Assembly: GCF_040783975.1 (NCBI RefSeq)
Contig: NZ_CP160631.1
Location: 310,001 to 374,000 of the forward strand
DNA length: 64,000 nucleotides
Source of the DNA: Pantoea sp. Ep11b
GTDB taxonomy: Bacteria; Pseudomonadota; Gammaproteobacteria; Enterobacterales; Enterobacteriaceae
Direction: 5' to 3'
In this document: positions 41,274-51,782 of the stretch, piece after piece
Layout of the letters: each line of letters opens with the position of its first letter
Numbering within the stretch: the stretch's first letter is position 1
Notes under the pieces: model-generated
What the model saw: the letters and a program-made list of their open reading frames with translations, nothing else
Told to the model about the DNA's origin: nothing
Database searches by the model: none
Program-made: the position numbers and the translations under genes

Positions 41274-43379
41274 TTGTATCTGTTTGAAAGTCTCAATCAG
41301 CTGATTGAAAAATACTTGCCAGAGGAGCAGATCAAGCGCCTCCAGCAAGCCTATCTTGTCGCACGTGATGCCCACGAGGGACAGACACGCTCCAGCGGTG
41401 AGCCCTATATCACCCATCCGGTTGCCGTAGCCTGTATTCTGGCGGAAATGAAGCTCGACCATGAAACCCTCATGGCCGCGCTGCTGCATGACGTGATCGA
41501 AGACACGCCTGCCACTTATCAGGACATGGAACAGCTGTTCGGTAAAAGCGTGGCGGAGCTGGTCGAAGGCGTTTCCAAGCTGGATAAGCTGAAATTCCGC
41601 GACAAGAAAGAGGCGCAGGCAGAGAACTTCCGCAAGATGATTATGGCGATGGTGCAGGATATCCGCGTCATTCTCATCAAGCTGGCTGACCGCACCCACA
41701 ACATGCGCACCCTGGGTTCGTTACGCCCGGACAAACGTCGCCGCATCGCGCTGGAAACGTTAGAGATTTACAGTCCGCTGGCGCATCGCCTGGGTATTCA
41801 CCATCTTAAAACGGAGCTGGAAGAGCTCGGTTTCGAAGCCCTTTATCCCAACCGGTATCGGGTGATTAAAGAGGTGGTGAAAGCCGCACGCGGTAATCGT
41901 AAAGAGATGATCCAGAAGATTCTTTCTGAGATCGATGGCCGCCTGCAGGAAGCGGGCATCCCCTGCCGCGTCAGCGGTCGTGAGAAGCATCTTTACTCGA
42001 TCTACCGCAAAATGACGCTGAAAGAGCAGCGTTTTCACTCGATCATGGATATCTATGCCTTTCGCGTTATCGTGAAAGACCTGGATACCTGCTATCGCGT
42101 TCTGGGCCAGATGCACAGCCTCTACAAGCCGCGTCCGGGCCGCGTTAAAGATTACATCGCCATCCCCAAAGCCAACGGCTATCAATCGCTCCATACCTCC
42201 ATGATCGGCCCGCACGGCGTGCCGGTGGAAGTGCAGATCCGCACCGAGGATATGGATCAGATGGCGGAAATGGGGGTCGCCGCGCACTGGGCATACAAAC
42301 AGGCGGGCGAAAGTGGCACCACCGCACAGATTCGCGCTCAGCGCTGGCTGCAGAGCCTGCTGGAGCTGCAGCAGAGTGCGGGCAGTTCGTTTGAATTTAT
42401 CGAAAGCGTAAAGTCCGATCTCTTCCCGGATGAGATCTACGTCTTTACGCCTGAAGGCCGCATCGTGGAGCTGCCCACCGGCGCCACGCCGGTGGACTTC
42501 GCCTATGCGGTGCACACCGATATCGGCCATGCCTGTGTCGGCGCTCGCGTTGACCGTCAGCCCTATCCGCTGTCGCAACCCCTGACCAGCGGTCAGACGA
42601 TTGAGATTATCACCGCGCCAGGCGCCCGTCCTAACGCCGCCTGGCTTAACTTCGTCGTCAGCTCGAAAGCCCGCGCCAAGATCCGCCAGTTGCTGAAAAA
42701 CCTCAAACGCGAAGACTCCGTGAATCTGGGTCGTCGCCTGCTCAGCCACGCGCTGGGCGGCAGCCGCAAACTGGCGGAGATCCCGGCTGAAAATATCCGG
42801 CAGGAGCTGGATCGCATGAAGCTGACCTCGCTTGACGACCTGCTGGCGGAAATCGGTCTGGGCAATGCGATGAGCGTGGTGGTGGCGAAGAATCTGTTGC
42901 AGGCTGACAGCAAGGCGATCAGCAGCAGCAAGCGCGGTAAGCTGCCGATTAAAGGTGCAGATGGCGTACTGATTACCTTTGCCAAATGCTGCCGACCCAT
43001 TCCCGGTGACCCGATTGTCGCCCATGTCAGCCCCGGTAAAGGGCTGGTGGTGCACCATGAGTCGTGCCGGAACATTCGCGGCTACCAGAAAGAGCCCGAA
43101 AAATTCATGCCGGTCGAGTGGGATAAGGTCACCGAGCAGGAGTTCGTGGCGGAAATCAAGGTCGACATGTTTAACCATCAGGGCGCGCTGGCTAACCTGA
43201 CGGCCGCCATTAATACGGCCGGTTCCAATATTCAGAGCCTGAATACCGAAGAGCGTGATGGCCGCGTTTACAGCGCCTTTATCCGCCTGACCGCACGCGA
43301 CCGCGTCCATCTGGCGAATATCATGCGCAAAATCCGCGTGATGCCGGATGTGATCAAAGTCCACCGCAACCGTAATTAG
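41274..43379 (+). CDS. spoT: Bifunctional (p)ppGpp synthase/hydrolase SpoT
   Basis: 701 aa from a TTG start (E. coli 702, also TTG). HD hydrolase domain with HD of LLHDVIEDTPA (about residues 72-73), inactive-to-weak synthetase domain with RVIVKDLDTCYRVLG and DYIAIPKANGYQSLHT, TGS domain (about 388-448), helical/zinc-finger-like region with FAKCCRPIPGD, and C-terminal ACT domain (about 625-700). Balances (p)ppGpp in response to carbon, fatty-acid and iron stress. Twenty bases after rpoZ, three before trmH. Confidence 0.97.
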   Translation: MYLFESLNQLIEKYLPEEQIKRLQQAYLVARDAHEGQTRSSGEPYITHPVAVACILAEMKLDHETLMAALLHDVIEDTPATYQDMEQLFGKSVAELVEGVSKLDKLKFRDKKEAQAENFRKMIMAMVQDIRVILIKLADRTHNMRTLGSLRPDKRRRIALETLEIYSPLAHRLGIHHLKTELEELGFEALYPNRYRVIKEVVKAARGNRKEMIQKILSEIDGRLQEAGIPCRVSGREKHLYSIYRKMTLKEQRFHSIMDIYAFRVIVKDLDTCYRVLGQMHSLYKPRPGRVKDYIAIPKANGYQSLHTSMIGPHGVPVEVQIRTEDMDQMAEMGVAAHWAYKQAGESGTTAQIRAQRWLQSLLELQQSAGSSFEFIESVKSDLFPDEIYVFTPEGRIVELPTGATPVDFAYAVHTDIGHACVGARVDRQPYPLSQPLTSGQTIEIITAPGARPNAAWLNFVVSSKARAKIRQLLKNLKREDSVNLGRRLLSHALGGSRKLAEIPAENIRQELDRMKLTSLDDLLAEIGLGNAMSVVVAKNLLQADSKAISSSKRGKLPIKGADGVLITFAKCCRPIPGDPIVAHVSPGKGLVVHHESCRNIRGYQKEPEKFMPVEWDKVTEQEFVAEIKVDMFNHQGALANLTAAINTAGSNIQSLNTEERDGRVYSAFIRLTARDRVHLANIMRKIRVMPDVIKVHRNRN

Positions 43380-43382
43380 TGC

Positions 43383-44081
43383 ATGAACGATCAACGTTTT
43401 GCCCGGATACAGACGATGCTGGCCCTGCGCCAGCACGATCTCACGGTCTGTATGGAGAAGGTGCATAAGCCGCATAACGTTTCCGCTGTGATCCGCACCG
43501 CCGATGCCGTCGGCATCCATGAGGTGCATGCGGTCTGGCCCAGCGAGCGGATGCGCACCCAGGCTTCTGCATCCGCTGGCAGCAACAGCTGGGTCAAGGT
43601 CGTTACCCACCCCACTATCGGCGATGCCGTTAATCAGCTCCGTCAGCAGAAGATGCAGGTGTTAGCTACCCATCTCTCCGCTGATGCCGTAGATTTCCGC
43701 GAGATCGACTATACCCTGCCGACCTGCATCCTGATGGGTCAGGAAAAAACCGGTATCACCGAAGAAGCCCTGGCGCTGGCCGATCGGCAAATCGTGATTC
43801 CGATGGTGGGCATGGTGCAGTCGCTGAATGTCTCCGTCGCCTGCGCGCTTATCCTCTATGAAGCTCAGCGGCAGCGGCAGAATGCAGGACTCTACCTGCG
43901 CGACCACAGCCTGCTGGATGACGGAGAGCAGCAGCGCCTGCTGTTTGAAGGCGGCTTCCCGGTGCTGGCAAGAGTCGCAAAACAGAAAGGCTTACCCTAT
44001 CCGCGCATCAATGCGCAGGGGGAAATCGACGCCGATCCCAGCTGGTGGGCGACCATGCAGTCAACCGGTAAACAAAGATGA
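43383..44081 (+). CDS. trmH: tRNA (guanosine-18-2'-O)-methyltransferase
   Basis: 232 aa (E. coli 229). SPOUT enzyme methylating the ribose of G18 in the D-loop. Catalytic Arg in IIRTADA-type VIRTADAVG (about 36-44), and the SAM knot ILMGQEKTGITEEAL (about 116-130) plus IPMVGMVQSLNVSVACAL (about 138-155). Three bases after spoT; ATGA overlap with recG. Confidence 0.96.
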   Translation: MNDQRFARIQTMLALRQHDLTVCMEKVHKPHNVSAVIRTADAVGIHEVHAVWPSERMRTQASASAGSNSWVKVVTHPTIGDAVNQLRQQKMQVLATHLSADAVDFREIDYTLPTCILMGQEKTGITEEALALADRQIVIPMVGMVQSLNVSVACALILYEAQRQRQNAGLYLRDHSLLDDGEQQRLLFEGGFPVLARVAKQKGLPYPRINAQGEIDADPSWWATMQSTGKQR

Positions 44082-46156
44082 AAGGCCGTCTGCTGGATGC
44101 CATCCCGCTCAGTACCCTGACTGGCGTCGGTGCCAGCCAGGCGGCAAAGCTGGCCAGGATTGGCCTGCACACCATTCAGGACCTTCTGCTTCACCTCCCG
44201 CTGCGTTACGAAGATCGTACCCAACTCTATGCGATTGACGATCTGCTGCCCGGCATCTGGGCCACCGTAGAGGGCGAGGTGCTGCACACCGACATCACCT
44301 TTGGCCGCCGCCGGATGATGGTCTGTCAGATCAGCGATGGCAGCGGCGTTCTGACGATGCGCTTCTTCAATTTCAACGCGGGCATGAAGAATAATCTCTC
44401 GCCAGGCCGTCGCGTCACCGCCTATGGCGAAATTAAACGCGGCCAGCGTGGCGCGGAGATTATCCACCCCGAATACCGCATTCAGGGCGAACAGAGCAAT
44501 GTGACGCTGGAAGAGACCCTGACGCCGGTCTATCCCACCACCGAAGGGATTCGTCAGGCCACGCTGCGTAATCTCACCGATCAGGCGCTGACGCTGCTGG
44601 AGAGCTGCCCGATTGCCGAACTGCTGCCGCAGGAGCTGAGCAGCGGGCTGATCAGCCTGCCTGATGCGCTCCGCACGCTGCATCGTCCACCGCCCGATCT
44701 CAGGCTCAGTGAGCTGGAGAGTGGCCGTCATCCGGCACAGCGCCGGTTGATTCTGGAAGAGCTGCTGGCGCACAACCTCAGTATGCTGGCGGTGCGCGCC
44801 GGTGCGCAGCGTTACTATGCGCTGCCGATGCCGCCACGGCACACTCTCAGCGACCAGCTGCTGGCCGCGCTGCCCTTTTCACCCACCCGCGCCCAGGCGC
44901 GCGTGGTGACGGAGATAGAACAGGATCTGGCCAACGATTTTCCGATGATGCGGCTGGTGCAGGGCGATGTCGGCTCCGGCAAGACTCTGGTCGCCGCACT
45001 CGCGGCGCTGAATGTGATCGCGCACGGCAGGCAGGTCGCGCTGATGGCGCCGACCGAGCTGCTGGCTGAACAGCACGCCAGCAACTTCCGTCAGTGGTTT
45101 GCGCCGCTGGGAATTGAAGTCGGCTGGCTGGCCGGTAAACAGAAAGGCAAAGCCCGTCAGGCGCAGCAGGAGGCGATAGCCAGCGGTCAGGTGGCGATGG
45201 TAGTCGGCACCCATGCGCTGTTCCAGGAGCAGGTCCGGTTCAGCGGGCTGGCGCTGGTTATTATTGATGAGCAGCACCGGTTTGGCGTCCACCAGCGACT
45301 GGCGCTGTGGGAAAAGGGCGAAGAGCAGGGTTTTCATCCGCATCAGCTGATCATGACCGCCACGCCGATCCCGCGCACCCTGGCGATGACCGCCTATGCC
45401 GACCTGGATACCTCCACCATCGACGAGCTGCCGCCGGGACGTACGCCGGTGACCACGGTGGCTATCCCGGACTCCCGGCGTGATGAGATCGTGGCCCGGG
45501 TTGAGCACGCCTGTCGCGAAGGACGCCAGGCCTATTGGGTCTGCACCCTGATCGAAGAGTCAGACCTGCTGGAAGCCCAGGCGGCGGAGGCGAGCTGGGA
45601 ATCGCTGAAAACCGCGCTGCCCGGCCTGAACATCGGGCTGGTGCATGGCCGGATGAAACCGGCAGAGAAACAGGCCGTCATGCAGGCGTTCAAGGCCAAT
45701 GAGCTACAGCTTCTGGTCGCGACCACCGTTATTGAGGTAGGCGTGGATGTGCCTAATGCCAGCCTGATGATCATCGAAAACCCGGAGCGGTTGGGGCTGG
45801 CACAGCTGCATCAGCTGCGCGGACGCGTAGGCCGCGGTGCCGTGGCTTCTCACTGCGTGCTGCTCTACAAAGCGCCCCTGAGCAAGACGGCGCAGAAGCG
45901 TCTGCAGGTGCTGCGCGACAGCAATGACGGCTTTGTCATTGCCCAGTTCGATCTGGAGATCCGCGGCCCCGGTGAGCTGCTGGGCACGCGCCAGACCGGA
46001 AACGCCGAATTTAAAGTCGCTGACCTGCTACGCGATCAGGCGATGGTGCCGGAAGTGCAGCGCGTGGCGCGCCATATCCATCAACACTATCCCGAACAGG
46101 CCAGCGCCCTGATTGAACGCTGGCTGCCAGAGAACACCCGCTACACCAACGTCTGA
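44078..46156 (+). CDS. recG: ATP-dependent DNA helicase RecG
   Basis: 692 aa (E. coli 693). Branched-DNA translocase that regresses stalled forks and processes junctions. N-terminal wedge (OB) domain (about 1-200), Walker A GDVGSGKT (about 301), Walker B IIDEQHRFG (about 397), and helicase motifs TATPIPRTLAM, HGRMKPAEK, VATTVIEVGVDVPNA and LHQLRGRVGRG. ATGA overlap with trmH. In E. coli gltS follows; here xanP follows after 103 bp. Confidence 0.97.
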   Translation: MKGRLLDAIPLSTLTGVGASQAAKLARIGLHTIQDLLLHLPLRYEDRTQLYAIDDLLPGIWATVEGEVLHTDITFGRRRMMVCQISDGSGVLTMRFFNFNAGMKNNLSPGRRVTAYGEIKRGQRGAEIIHPEYRIQGEQSNVTLEETLTPVYPTTEGIRQATLRNLTDQALTLLESCPIAELLPQELSSGLISLPDALRTLHRPPPDLRLSELESGRHPAQRRLILEELLAHNLSMLAVRAGAQRYYALPMPPRHTLSDQLLAALPFSPTRAQARVVTEIEQDLANDFPMMRLVQGDVGSGKTLVAALAALNVIAHGRQVALMAPTELLAEQHASNFRQWFAPLGIEVGWLAGKQKGKARQAQQEAIASGQVAMVVGTHALFQEQVRFSGLALVIIDEQHRFGVHQRLALWEKGEEQGFHPHQLIMTATPIPRTLAMTAYADLDTSTIDELPPGRTPVTTVAIPDSRRDEIVARVEHACREGRQAYWVCTLIEESDLLEAQAAEASWESLKTALPGLNIGLVHGRMKPAEKQAVMQAFKANELQLLVATTVIEVGVDVPNASLMIIENPERLGLAQLHQLRGRVGRGAVASHCVLLYKAPLSKTAQKRLQVLRDSNDGFVIAQFDLEIRGPGELLGTRQTGNAEFKVADLLRDQAMVPEVQRVARHIHQHYPEQASALIERWLPENTRYTNV

Positions 46157-46259
46157 ATAAAATCCCGCTAATAGAGCCCTGTTATCCTCACGGGCAAACG
46201 ATTGCTTTTAGCCTGCGGATGATTACAATCGCCACACACTTTTTCGGGAAGAACAGAAG

Positions 46260-47633
46260 ATGTCCATCACTCCACAATCAGACCAGCCCTCCGCCAGGCA
46301 CAGCGAACTGATTTACCGTCTTGAAGATCGTCCACCACTGCCGCAGACGCTGTTTGCCGCCGGTCAGCACCTGCTGGCGATGTTCGTTGCGGTGATTACC
46401 CCCGCGATTCTGATTTGTCAGGCGCTGGGCCTGCCCGCAGAGGATACCCGGCACGTTATCAGCATGTCGCTGTTTGCCTCGGGCGTCGCCTCGCTGCTGC
46501 AAATCAAAACCTGGGGACCGGTGGGATCGGGCCTGCTGTCGATTCAGGGCACCAGCTTTAACTTCGTCACGCCGCTAATCATGGGCGGGATGGCGCTGAA
46601 AAATGGCGGGGCTGACGTTCCCGCCATGATGGCCGCCCTGTTTGGCACGCTGATGGTCGCCTCCTGTACCGAAATGGTGTTGTCGCGCGTCCTGCATCTG
46701 GCGCGCCGGATTATTACACCGCTGGTTTCCGGTATCGTGGTGATGATTATCGGCCTGTCGCTGATTCAGGTAGGACTGACCTCGATTGGCGGTGGCTTCA
46801 GTGCCATCAGCGACCACACCTTCGGCGCGCCAAAGAATCTGATGCTGGCGGGGGCCGTGCTGCTGGTGATTGTGCTGCTTAACCGGCAGAAAAATCCCTA
46901 CCTGCGCGTGGCCTCGCTGGTGATTGCGATGGCGGTGGGTTATCTGCTGGCCTGGGCGATGGGCATGCTGCCTGCTGCGGGCTTACCGGCCGATCAGCCG
47001 CTGATTGTGGTGCCTGCCCCGCTCTACTATGGTCTGGGCTTTGACTGGAATCTGCTTATCCCGCTGATGCTGGTGTTTATGGTGACCTCCCTGGAGACCA
47101 TCGGCGATATCACCGCGACGTCCGATGTCTCCGAGCAGCCGGTCAGCGGCCCGCTCTATATGAAACGCCTGAAAGGGGGCGTGCTGGCGAATGGCCTTAA
47201 CTCTTTTGTTTCCGCGCTGTTCAATACTTTCCCGAACTCCTGCTTCGGCCAGAACAACGGGGTGATTCAGCTGACCGGTGTGGCCAGCCGCTACGTCGGC
47301 TTTGTGGTGGCGCTGATGCTGATTGTACTGGGGCTGTTCCCGGCGGTCAGCGGTCTGGTGCAGCTGATCCCTGAACCGGTGCTCGGCGGTGCCACCATCG
47401 TGATGTTCGGCACCATTGCCGCGTCGGGCGTCCGCATCGTGTCACGCGAGCCGCTTAACCGTCGCGCCATCATGATTATCGCCCTGTCGCTGGCGGTGGG
47501 CCTGGGCGTTTCGCAGCAGCCGCTGATCCTACAGTTTGCGCCGGACTGGCTGAAAACCCTGCTCTCTTCCGGTATTGCGGCGGGCGGTATCACCGCGATC
47601 GTCCTCAACCTGATTTTCCCGCAGGAGAAGTAA
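46260..47633 (+). CDS. xanP: Xanthine:H+ symporter XanP
   Basis: 457 aa (E. coli 463). Nucleobase-ascorbate transporter family (NCS2), 14 membrane segments expected. The NAT substrate signature is [12 protein letters not shown] (about residues 323-334), with [15 protein letters not shown] (about 279-293) of the substrate site and the N-terminal [14 protein letters not shown]. High-affinity xanthine uptake in E. coli. Same strand as recG, with the usual gltS gene missing between. Confidence 0.95.
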   Translation: MSITPQSDQPSARHSELIYRLEDRPPLPQTLFAAGQHLLAMFVAVITPAILICQALGLPAEDTRHVISMSLFASGVASLLQIKTWGPVGSGLLSIQGTSFNFVTPLIMGGMALKNGGADVPAMMAALFGTLMVASCTEMVLSRVLHLARRIITPLVSGIVVMIIGLSLIQVGLTSIGGGFSAISDHTFGAPKNLMLAGAVLLVIVLLNRQKNPYLRVASLVIAMAVGYLLAWAMGMLPAAGLPADQPLIVVPAPLYYGLGFDWNLLIPLMLVFMVTSLETIGDITATSDVSEQPVSGPLYMKRLKGGVLANGLNSFVSALFNTFPNSCFGQNNGVIQLTGVASRYVGFVVALMLIVLGLFPAVSGLVQLIPEPVLGGATIVMFGTIAASGVRIVSREPLNRRAIMIIALSLAVGLGVSQQPLILQFAPDWLKTLLSSGIAAGGITAIVLNLIFPQEK

Positions 47634-47751
47634 GGCCACGGGCAGGCTCCGGCCTGCCTGCTAATTATTCGGATTTACATCCAGGCTGTTGAGCTGTAAC
47701 GGGAATTCAGGCATAACAACCTCTCACCGGATTCAACTCGGGAAGGATGCA

Positions 47752-49431
47752 ATGAAATTTCTTGGAAAGTTTTTCCTCACCCTGCTTTTGCTGCTGCTGT
47801 TCACCCTGGTGGTGATCTATGTTCTGCTGCAGACACACTGGGGTGCAGGCTGGTTCAGCCGTTGGGTGAGCGACAAAACCGAATGGCATCTCTCCCTGAG
47901 TAAAATTGAACACAATTTCTCTTCCCCCTCTCACATCATTCTGGATGACTTCAGCTTTGGTCACGACGGGCAGCCTGCGGTACTGGTCGCCAGACGGGTC
48001 GATCTCGGCCTGGCGCTGATCCAGTTCAGCGATCCGCTGCACTTCAGCAGCCTGGAACTGCGCGATGGCGAGGTGAATCTGGCCAATCTGACGCAGGGCA
48101 GCGCACTGCCGATTCAGGCCGACCGCCTGCAACTCAATAATATGCGTGTCGACAGCCCCAACACCGCGCTGCCGCTGCTCGCCCGCCAGGTGAATGGCGG
48201 CATCATGCCGTGGAAACCCGTTGCCCTAGATATGCTGGGCCGCGATGCCCGCTTCCAGATGAGCGCGGGCAGCATGACGCTGAATGAAGTACCGGCTGAA
48301 AACGTCCTGATCCAGGGCAGCGTTTCCCAGGGCCGGATGCGCATCGACAATATGGGGGCCGACCTGGCGCGCGGTTCCATGACCGGTAACGGTGAACGCG
48401 ATGCCCGGGGCAACTGGAAGGTGAATCAGCTGCGCCTGAACGACATTCGTCTGCAGACCGCCAGCAGCCTGAAAGATTTTCTGCATAAGTTACAGGTGGT
48501 GCCCTCCCTTGCCATTACCCGGCTGGATCTGACCGATGCCCGCCTGCAGGGGCCGGACTGGGCGGTGACGGATCTTGATCTGACGCTGAGAAACGTGAAC
48601 TGGCAGAACGATGACTGGCAGAGTAACGACGGTTCGCTGGCGCTGAATGCCAGCAACTTCATTAACGGCGGATTTGAACTCAACGATCCCATTATCAACC
48701 TGGATTTCTCCCCGCAGGGTGTGGCGCTGACCCAGTTCAGTTCACGCTGGGCGAATGGGGTGATCCGGGCTGACGGTGAATGGTCACGCAGCGACAAACG
48801 TCTGACGCTGAAAAACCTGGCGGTGGCCGGGCTGGAATATACCCTGCCACAGGACTGGCGCGACCGCTGGCAGGCCACGCTGCCCGCCTGGCTGGAGAGT
48901 GTCGAGGTGACGCGCTTCACCTCGAACCGTAACCTGATCATTGATATCAATCCGGCGTTTCCTTTCCAGCTGACCTCTCTGGATGGCACCGGCGAAAACC
49001 TGCGGCTGGCGCAGCAGCATCAGTGGGGGATCTGGTCAGGTAAGCTCAGCCTGAATGCGGCCGAGTCGACCTTTAACCGCACCGATCTGCGTCATCCGTC
49101 GATTACGCTGAGTGCCGATGCGCAGCAGATTCAGGTGACGGAACTGAGTGCGTTCAGCAATAAAGGCCTGCTGGAAGGCACAGCCACCCTGGGTCAGCAG
49201 CCTGCCCGGCCGCTGACGCTGCAGCTGACAGGTCGTGCCGTGCCGGTCAATGTGTTGCAGAACTGGGGATGGCCGGCGTTGCCGTTATCCGGTGACAGCA
49301 ATATGCAGCTGCAGCTGCGCGCGGCGCTCGCCGCCGGTCAGCCGCTGCGTCCATCGGTTAATGGCACGTTATCTGTGGTAACTGACAGTCAGCAGGTGCA
49401 GCAGACGATGCAGGCGGGCGAGGTCCGATAA
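47752..49431 (+). CDS. yicH: AsmA family protein YicH
   Basis: 559 aa from ATG 47752, chosen for its GGAAGG ribosome-binding site and signal-anchor; E. coli YicH is 569 aa. One N-terminal membrane helix (about 5-25) and a large periplasmic region of AsmA-like repeats (e.g. INLDFSPQGVALTQFSSRWANG and WAVTDLDLTLRNV). AsmA-like proteins help move phospholipids to the outer membrane; the specific role of YicH is unclear. Convergent with the fabY gene. Confidence 0.92.
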   Translation: MKFLGKFFLTLLLLLLFTLVVIYVLLQTHWGAGWFSRWVSDKTEWHLSLSKIEHNFSSPSHIILDDFSFGHDGQPAVLVARRVDLGLALIQFSDPLHFSSLELRDGEVNLANLTQGSALPIQADRLQLNNMRVDSPNTALPLLARQVNGGIMPWKPVALDMLGRDARFQMSAGSMTLNEVPAENVLIQGSVSQGRMRIDNMGADLARGSMTGNGERDARGNWKVNQLRLNDIRLQTASSLKDFLHKLQVVPSLAITRLDLTDARLQGPDWAVTDLDLTLRNVNWQNDDWQSNDGSLALNASNFINGGFELNDPIINLDFSPQGVALTQFSSRWANGVIRADGEWSRSDKRLTLKNLAVAGLEYTLPQDWRDRWQATLPAWLESVEVTRFTSNRNLIIDINPAFPFQLTSLDGTGENLRLAQQHQWGIWSGKLSLNAAESTFNRTDLRHPSITLSADAQQIQVTELSAFSNKGLLEGTATLGQQPARPLTLQLTGRAVPVNVLQNWGWPALPLSGDSNMQLQLRAALAAGQPLRPSVNGTLSVVTDSQQVQQTMQAGEVR

Positions 49432-49436
49432 TCCCA

Positions 49437-49459
49437 TCGGGGCCGCATGGCGGCCCCGA
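49437..49459. repeat. GC-rich hairpin between yicH and fabY
   Basis: Ten-bp perfect arms TCGGGGCCGC/GCGGCCCCGA around ATG, 5 bp past the yicH stop and 3 bp past the fabY stop on the other strand. No T run on either side, so termination, if any, is not of the intrinsic type. Confidence 0.6.
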
Positions 49460-49462
49460 ACC

Positions 49463-50410
49463 TCAGTTGATTCGTGCGCCGGAACCGCCCTCCTCCAGCG
49501 GCCCGTCGGGATCGGCAGGCAGAACGATATAGACCCCTTCAAACACCGCGCCACGCTCATCATCTCCAAACAGCTCGACTTCAAGCTGCACGCGCGCTTT
49601 ACGTCCGCGCGCCAGCCGGTCGAGATCGCCGCTTAAGGAGCCCAGGTCGGCAATGGCGCCCGGCCGTCCGCTGATGGGCTGGCTGTAGCGGATGTGCGCA
49701 TCCGCCAGAATAATGGTGCCGCCAAGGTGACGCTCGCGCAGCAGCAGCCAGATTAATCCCCAGCCGGTCAGCGTAGCCAGTGAGAAGAGGCTCCCGGCGA
49801 ACAGGGTATGATGGGGATTCTGGTTGCCCGCTTCCGGCATGGTGGTGATAAATTTCTGCCCGGTAAACTGCAGGATGCGCACCCCCATCTTCTCGCTGAG
49901 GGGGATGTGATCGTACCAGGCCTGTTGCAGCTGACCGCACCAGTCGGCGCGATGCAGGATATCGTCAAGGGTGACGACCGGTTTAATCATCAGGAAGTGA
50001 CGTACCGGCGTAGTCTGCGGCGCGGTGATCTCGCCCTGATTGATGTAGCCCAGTTTGGCGAAGAAGGCGACAGCATCCTCACGGGCACTGCAGGTGACCC
50101 GCTTGACCCCCTCCTGACGCGCCACCGACTCCAGCGTCATCGCCACCAGCGTACCCAGGCCTTTGCCCTGCACCGAGGGGTGAACGGCCATAAAGCGGAT
50201 TGCGGCCTCGTTGTCGGCATTGATATAGAGACGGCCAATGGCGACCGGGTTTCCCTGCTCATCAACCACCATCTGATGATGCGCCAGGGCATCCCACGCG
50301 TCACGTTCCGACCCCGGCGGCTGGCGCAGAGGTTTACGCAACATCTCCCAGCGGAACTGATAATAGATATCCAGCTCTTCCGCCGTCTGTGGCACACGAA
50401 GGTGATACAT
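49463..50410 (-). CDS. fabY: FabY/YiiD: GNAT domain plus hot-dog malonyl-ACP decarboxylase domain
   Basis: 315 aa from ATG 50410 (GGGAGA upstream); a GTG at 50473 that overlaps the dtd stop would give 336 aa, nearer the E. coli 329. N-terminal GNAT acetyltransferase domain (about 1-140) with [14 protein letters not shown] and C-terminal YiiD_C hot-dog domain (about 165-310) with [21 protein letters not shown]. The E. coli protein has been reported to decarboxylate malonyl-ACP and so help start fatty acid synthesis. Last gene of typA-side leftward set yihX-yihY-dtd-fabY. Confidence 0.9.
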   Translation of the reverse strand: MYHLRVPQTAEELDIYYQFRWEMLRKPLRQPPGSERDAWDALAHHQMVVDEQGNPVAIGRLYINADNEAAIRFMAVHPSVQGKGLGTLVAMTLESVARQEGVKRVTCSAREDAVAFFAKLGYINQGEITAPQTTPVRHFLMIKPVVTLDDILHRADWCGQLQQAWYDHIPLSEKMGVRILQFTGQKFITTMPEAGNQNPHHTLFAGSLFSLATLTGWGLIWLLLRERHLGGTIILADAHIRYSQPISGRPGAIADLGSLSGDLDRLARGRKARVQLEVELFGDDERGAVFEGVYIVLPADPDGPLEEGGSGARIN

Positions 50411-50469
50411 GTAATGTTTCTCCCGTTCGGAGCTTGCGTGGCCTGATCCCTGCCGCTCAGCTGACGATC

Positions 50470-50907
50470 TCACACCTGCAACCAGAACGTTACAGGACCA
50501 TCATTCACCAGCGAAACCTGCATATCCGCGGCAAAACGACCGTTCGCCGTGGTGATGGCCTGCTGGCGACAGCAGTGGCTGAAGTATTCATACAGACGTT
50601 CCGCTTCAGTCGGCTCGGCTCCCCCTGAAAAAGAGGGGCGCATCCCTTTTTGCGTGTCTGCGGCCAGTGTGAACTGCGACACCACCAGCACGCTTCCGCC
50701 CGTCTGGCGGAGGCTCAGGTTCATTTTGCCCTGTTCGTCACTGAAGATGCGATAGCCCAGTACACGTTCTGCAAGACGCTCCGCACGCGCGTTGTCGTCG
50801 CCTTTTTCCACGCCCAGCAAAACCAGTAATCCGGCACCAATTTCGCCAACCACCTGCTGGTCGACGCTGACGCTGGCTCGCTGCACGCGCTGAATCAATG
50901 CAATCAT
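50470..50907 (-). CDS. dtd: D-aminoacyl-tRNA deacylase
   Basis: 145 aa from ATG 50907, the E. coli length. Removes D-amino acids (e.g. D-Tyr) and mis-charged glycine from tRNA. Starts [16 protein letters not shown]; active-site motifs [17 protein letters not shown] (about 78-94, SQFTL) and the cross-subunit [11 protein letters not shown] (C-terminus, GP motif). The start overlaps the yihY stop as ATGA. Confidence 0.96.
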   Translation of the reverse strand: MIALIQRVQRASVSVDQQVVGEIGAGLLVLLGVEKGDDNARAERLAERVLGYRIFSDEQGKMNLSLRQTGGSVLVVSQFTLAADTQKGMRPSFSGGAEPTEAERLYEYFSHCCRQQAITTANGRFAADMQVSLVNDGPVTFWLQV

Positions 50908-51773
50908 GTTTCCTCGCGTTGTTCTTCTTTTTGCTGCTGTTTCAGCTGCCGGTAGTCGGCTAAGGTGACAGTTATCTCCGCACCCAGCAACACAATACAC
51001 CAGGTCCAGTAGACCCAGAGAAAGAGAATCGGGATCACGGCCAGTACACCGTAGATCAGCTGATAAGAGGGGAACATCGTAACATAGAGCGCGAAGCCCT
51101 TTTTTCCCAGCTCAAACAGCGCACCCGCCACCAGCGCACCAATCAACGCATCGCGCGGCGGTACACGCTGGGTCGGAACGATGCTGTAGAGCAGCCAGAA
51201 GGCGAACCACGACAGCAGCAGTGGAAAAATACGCAGCATCTGATCGACCAGGCTGGTGACGCCGGTGGCGTTAATCCAGCGCAGCGACAGCAGATAAGAG
51301 CTGATCGCCAGGCTGGCACCGGCCAGCAGCGGACCCAGCGTCAGGATCATCCAGTAGACCGCGAAGGAGTAAACCATCGGCCGCTTCTTGTCGCTACGCC
51401 AGATGGTGTTTAACGCAGTATCGACCGAATGCATCAACAGCAGGGCGGTCACGATCAGGCCGATCGCCCCGACCGCCGTCATCCGGTTTACGTTGGCAAC
51501 AAACTGCTCCAGATAACGCTGCAGCGTGTTGCCTGCGGCGGGCATTAAGTTGTTAAAGACGAACTGCTTCAGCTGTACGCTGATATCAGAGAAGACCGGA
51601 AACGCGGCAAACAGGGCAAACACCACCGCGATCAGCGGCACCAGCGCCAGCAGTGAGACATACGCCAGATTACCCGCCTGGGTCGTCATACCGTCTTCAT
51701 CAATGCGTTTCCACAACAGCCGGAGCCACAGCCAGAAGGCATGCAGCCCGGGATGAAATTTATGTGACATCAT
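50904..51773 (-). CDS. yihY: YihY/BrkB family inner-membrane protein
   Basis: 289 aa (E. coli 290). Six hydrophobic helices; conserved [20 protein letters not shown] (about residues 37-56) and the late [20 protein letters not shown]. Not an RNase despite an old name (RNase BN); function unknown. ATGA overlap with dtd, and 9 bp after yihX. Confidence 0.93.
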   Translation of the reverse strand: MMSHKFHPGLHAFWLWLRLLWKRIDEDGMTTQAGNLAYVSLLALVPLIAVVFALFAAFPVFSDISVQLKQFVFNNLMPAAGNTLQRYLEQFVANVNRMTAVGAIGLIVTALLLMHSVDTALNTIWRSDKKRPMVYSFAVYWMILTLGPLLAGASLAISSYLLSLRWINATGVTSLVDQMLRIFPLLLSWFAFWLLYSIVPTQRVPPRDALIGALVAGALFELGKKGFALYVTMFPSYQLIYGVLAVIPILFLWVYWTWCIVLLGAEITVTLADYRQLKQQQKEEQREET

Positions 51774-51782
51774 GAGTAACTG

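Noticed and set aside
41760..43610. A 616-codon open frame on the minus strand across spoT and trmH
   Set aside because: It is exactly antisense to the strongly conserved spoT. GC-rich codon bias creates such long shadow frames; the translation is low in recognisable motifs, has no ribosome-binding site and spans two genes.
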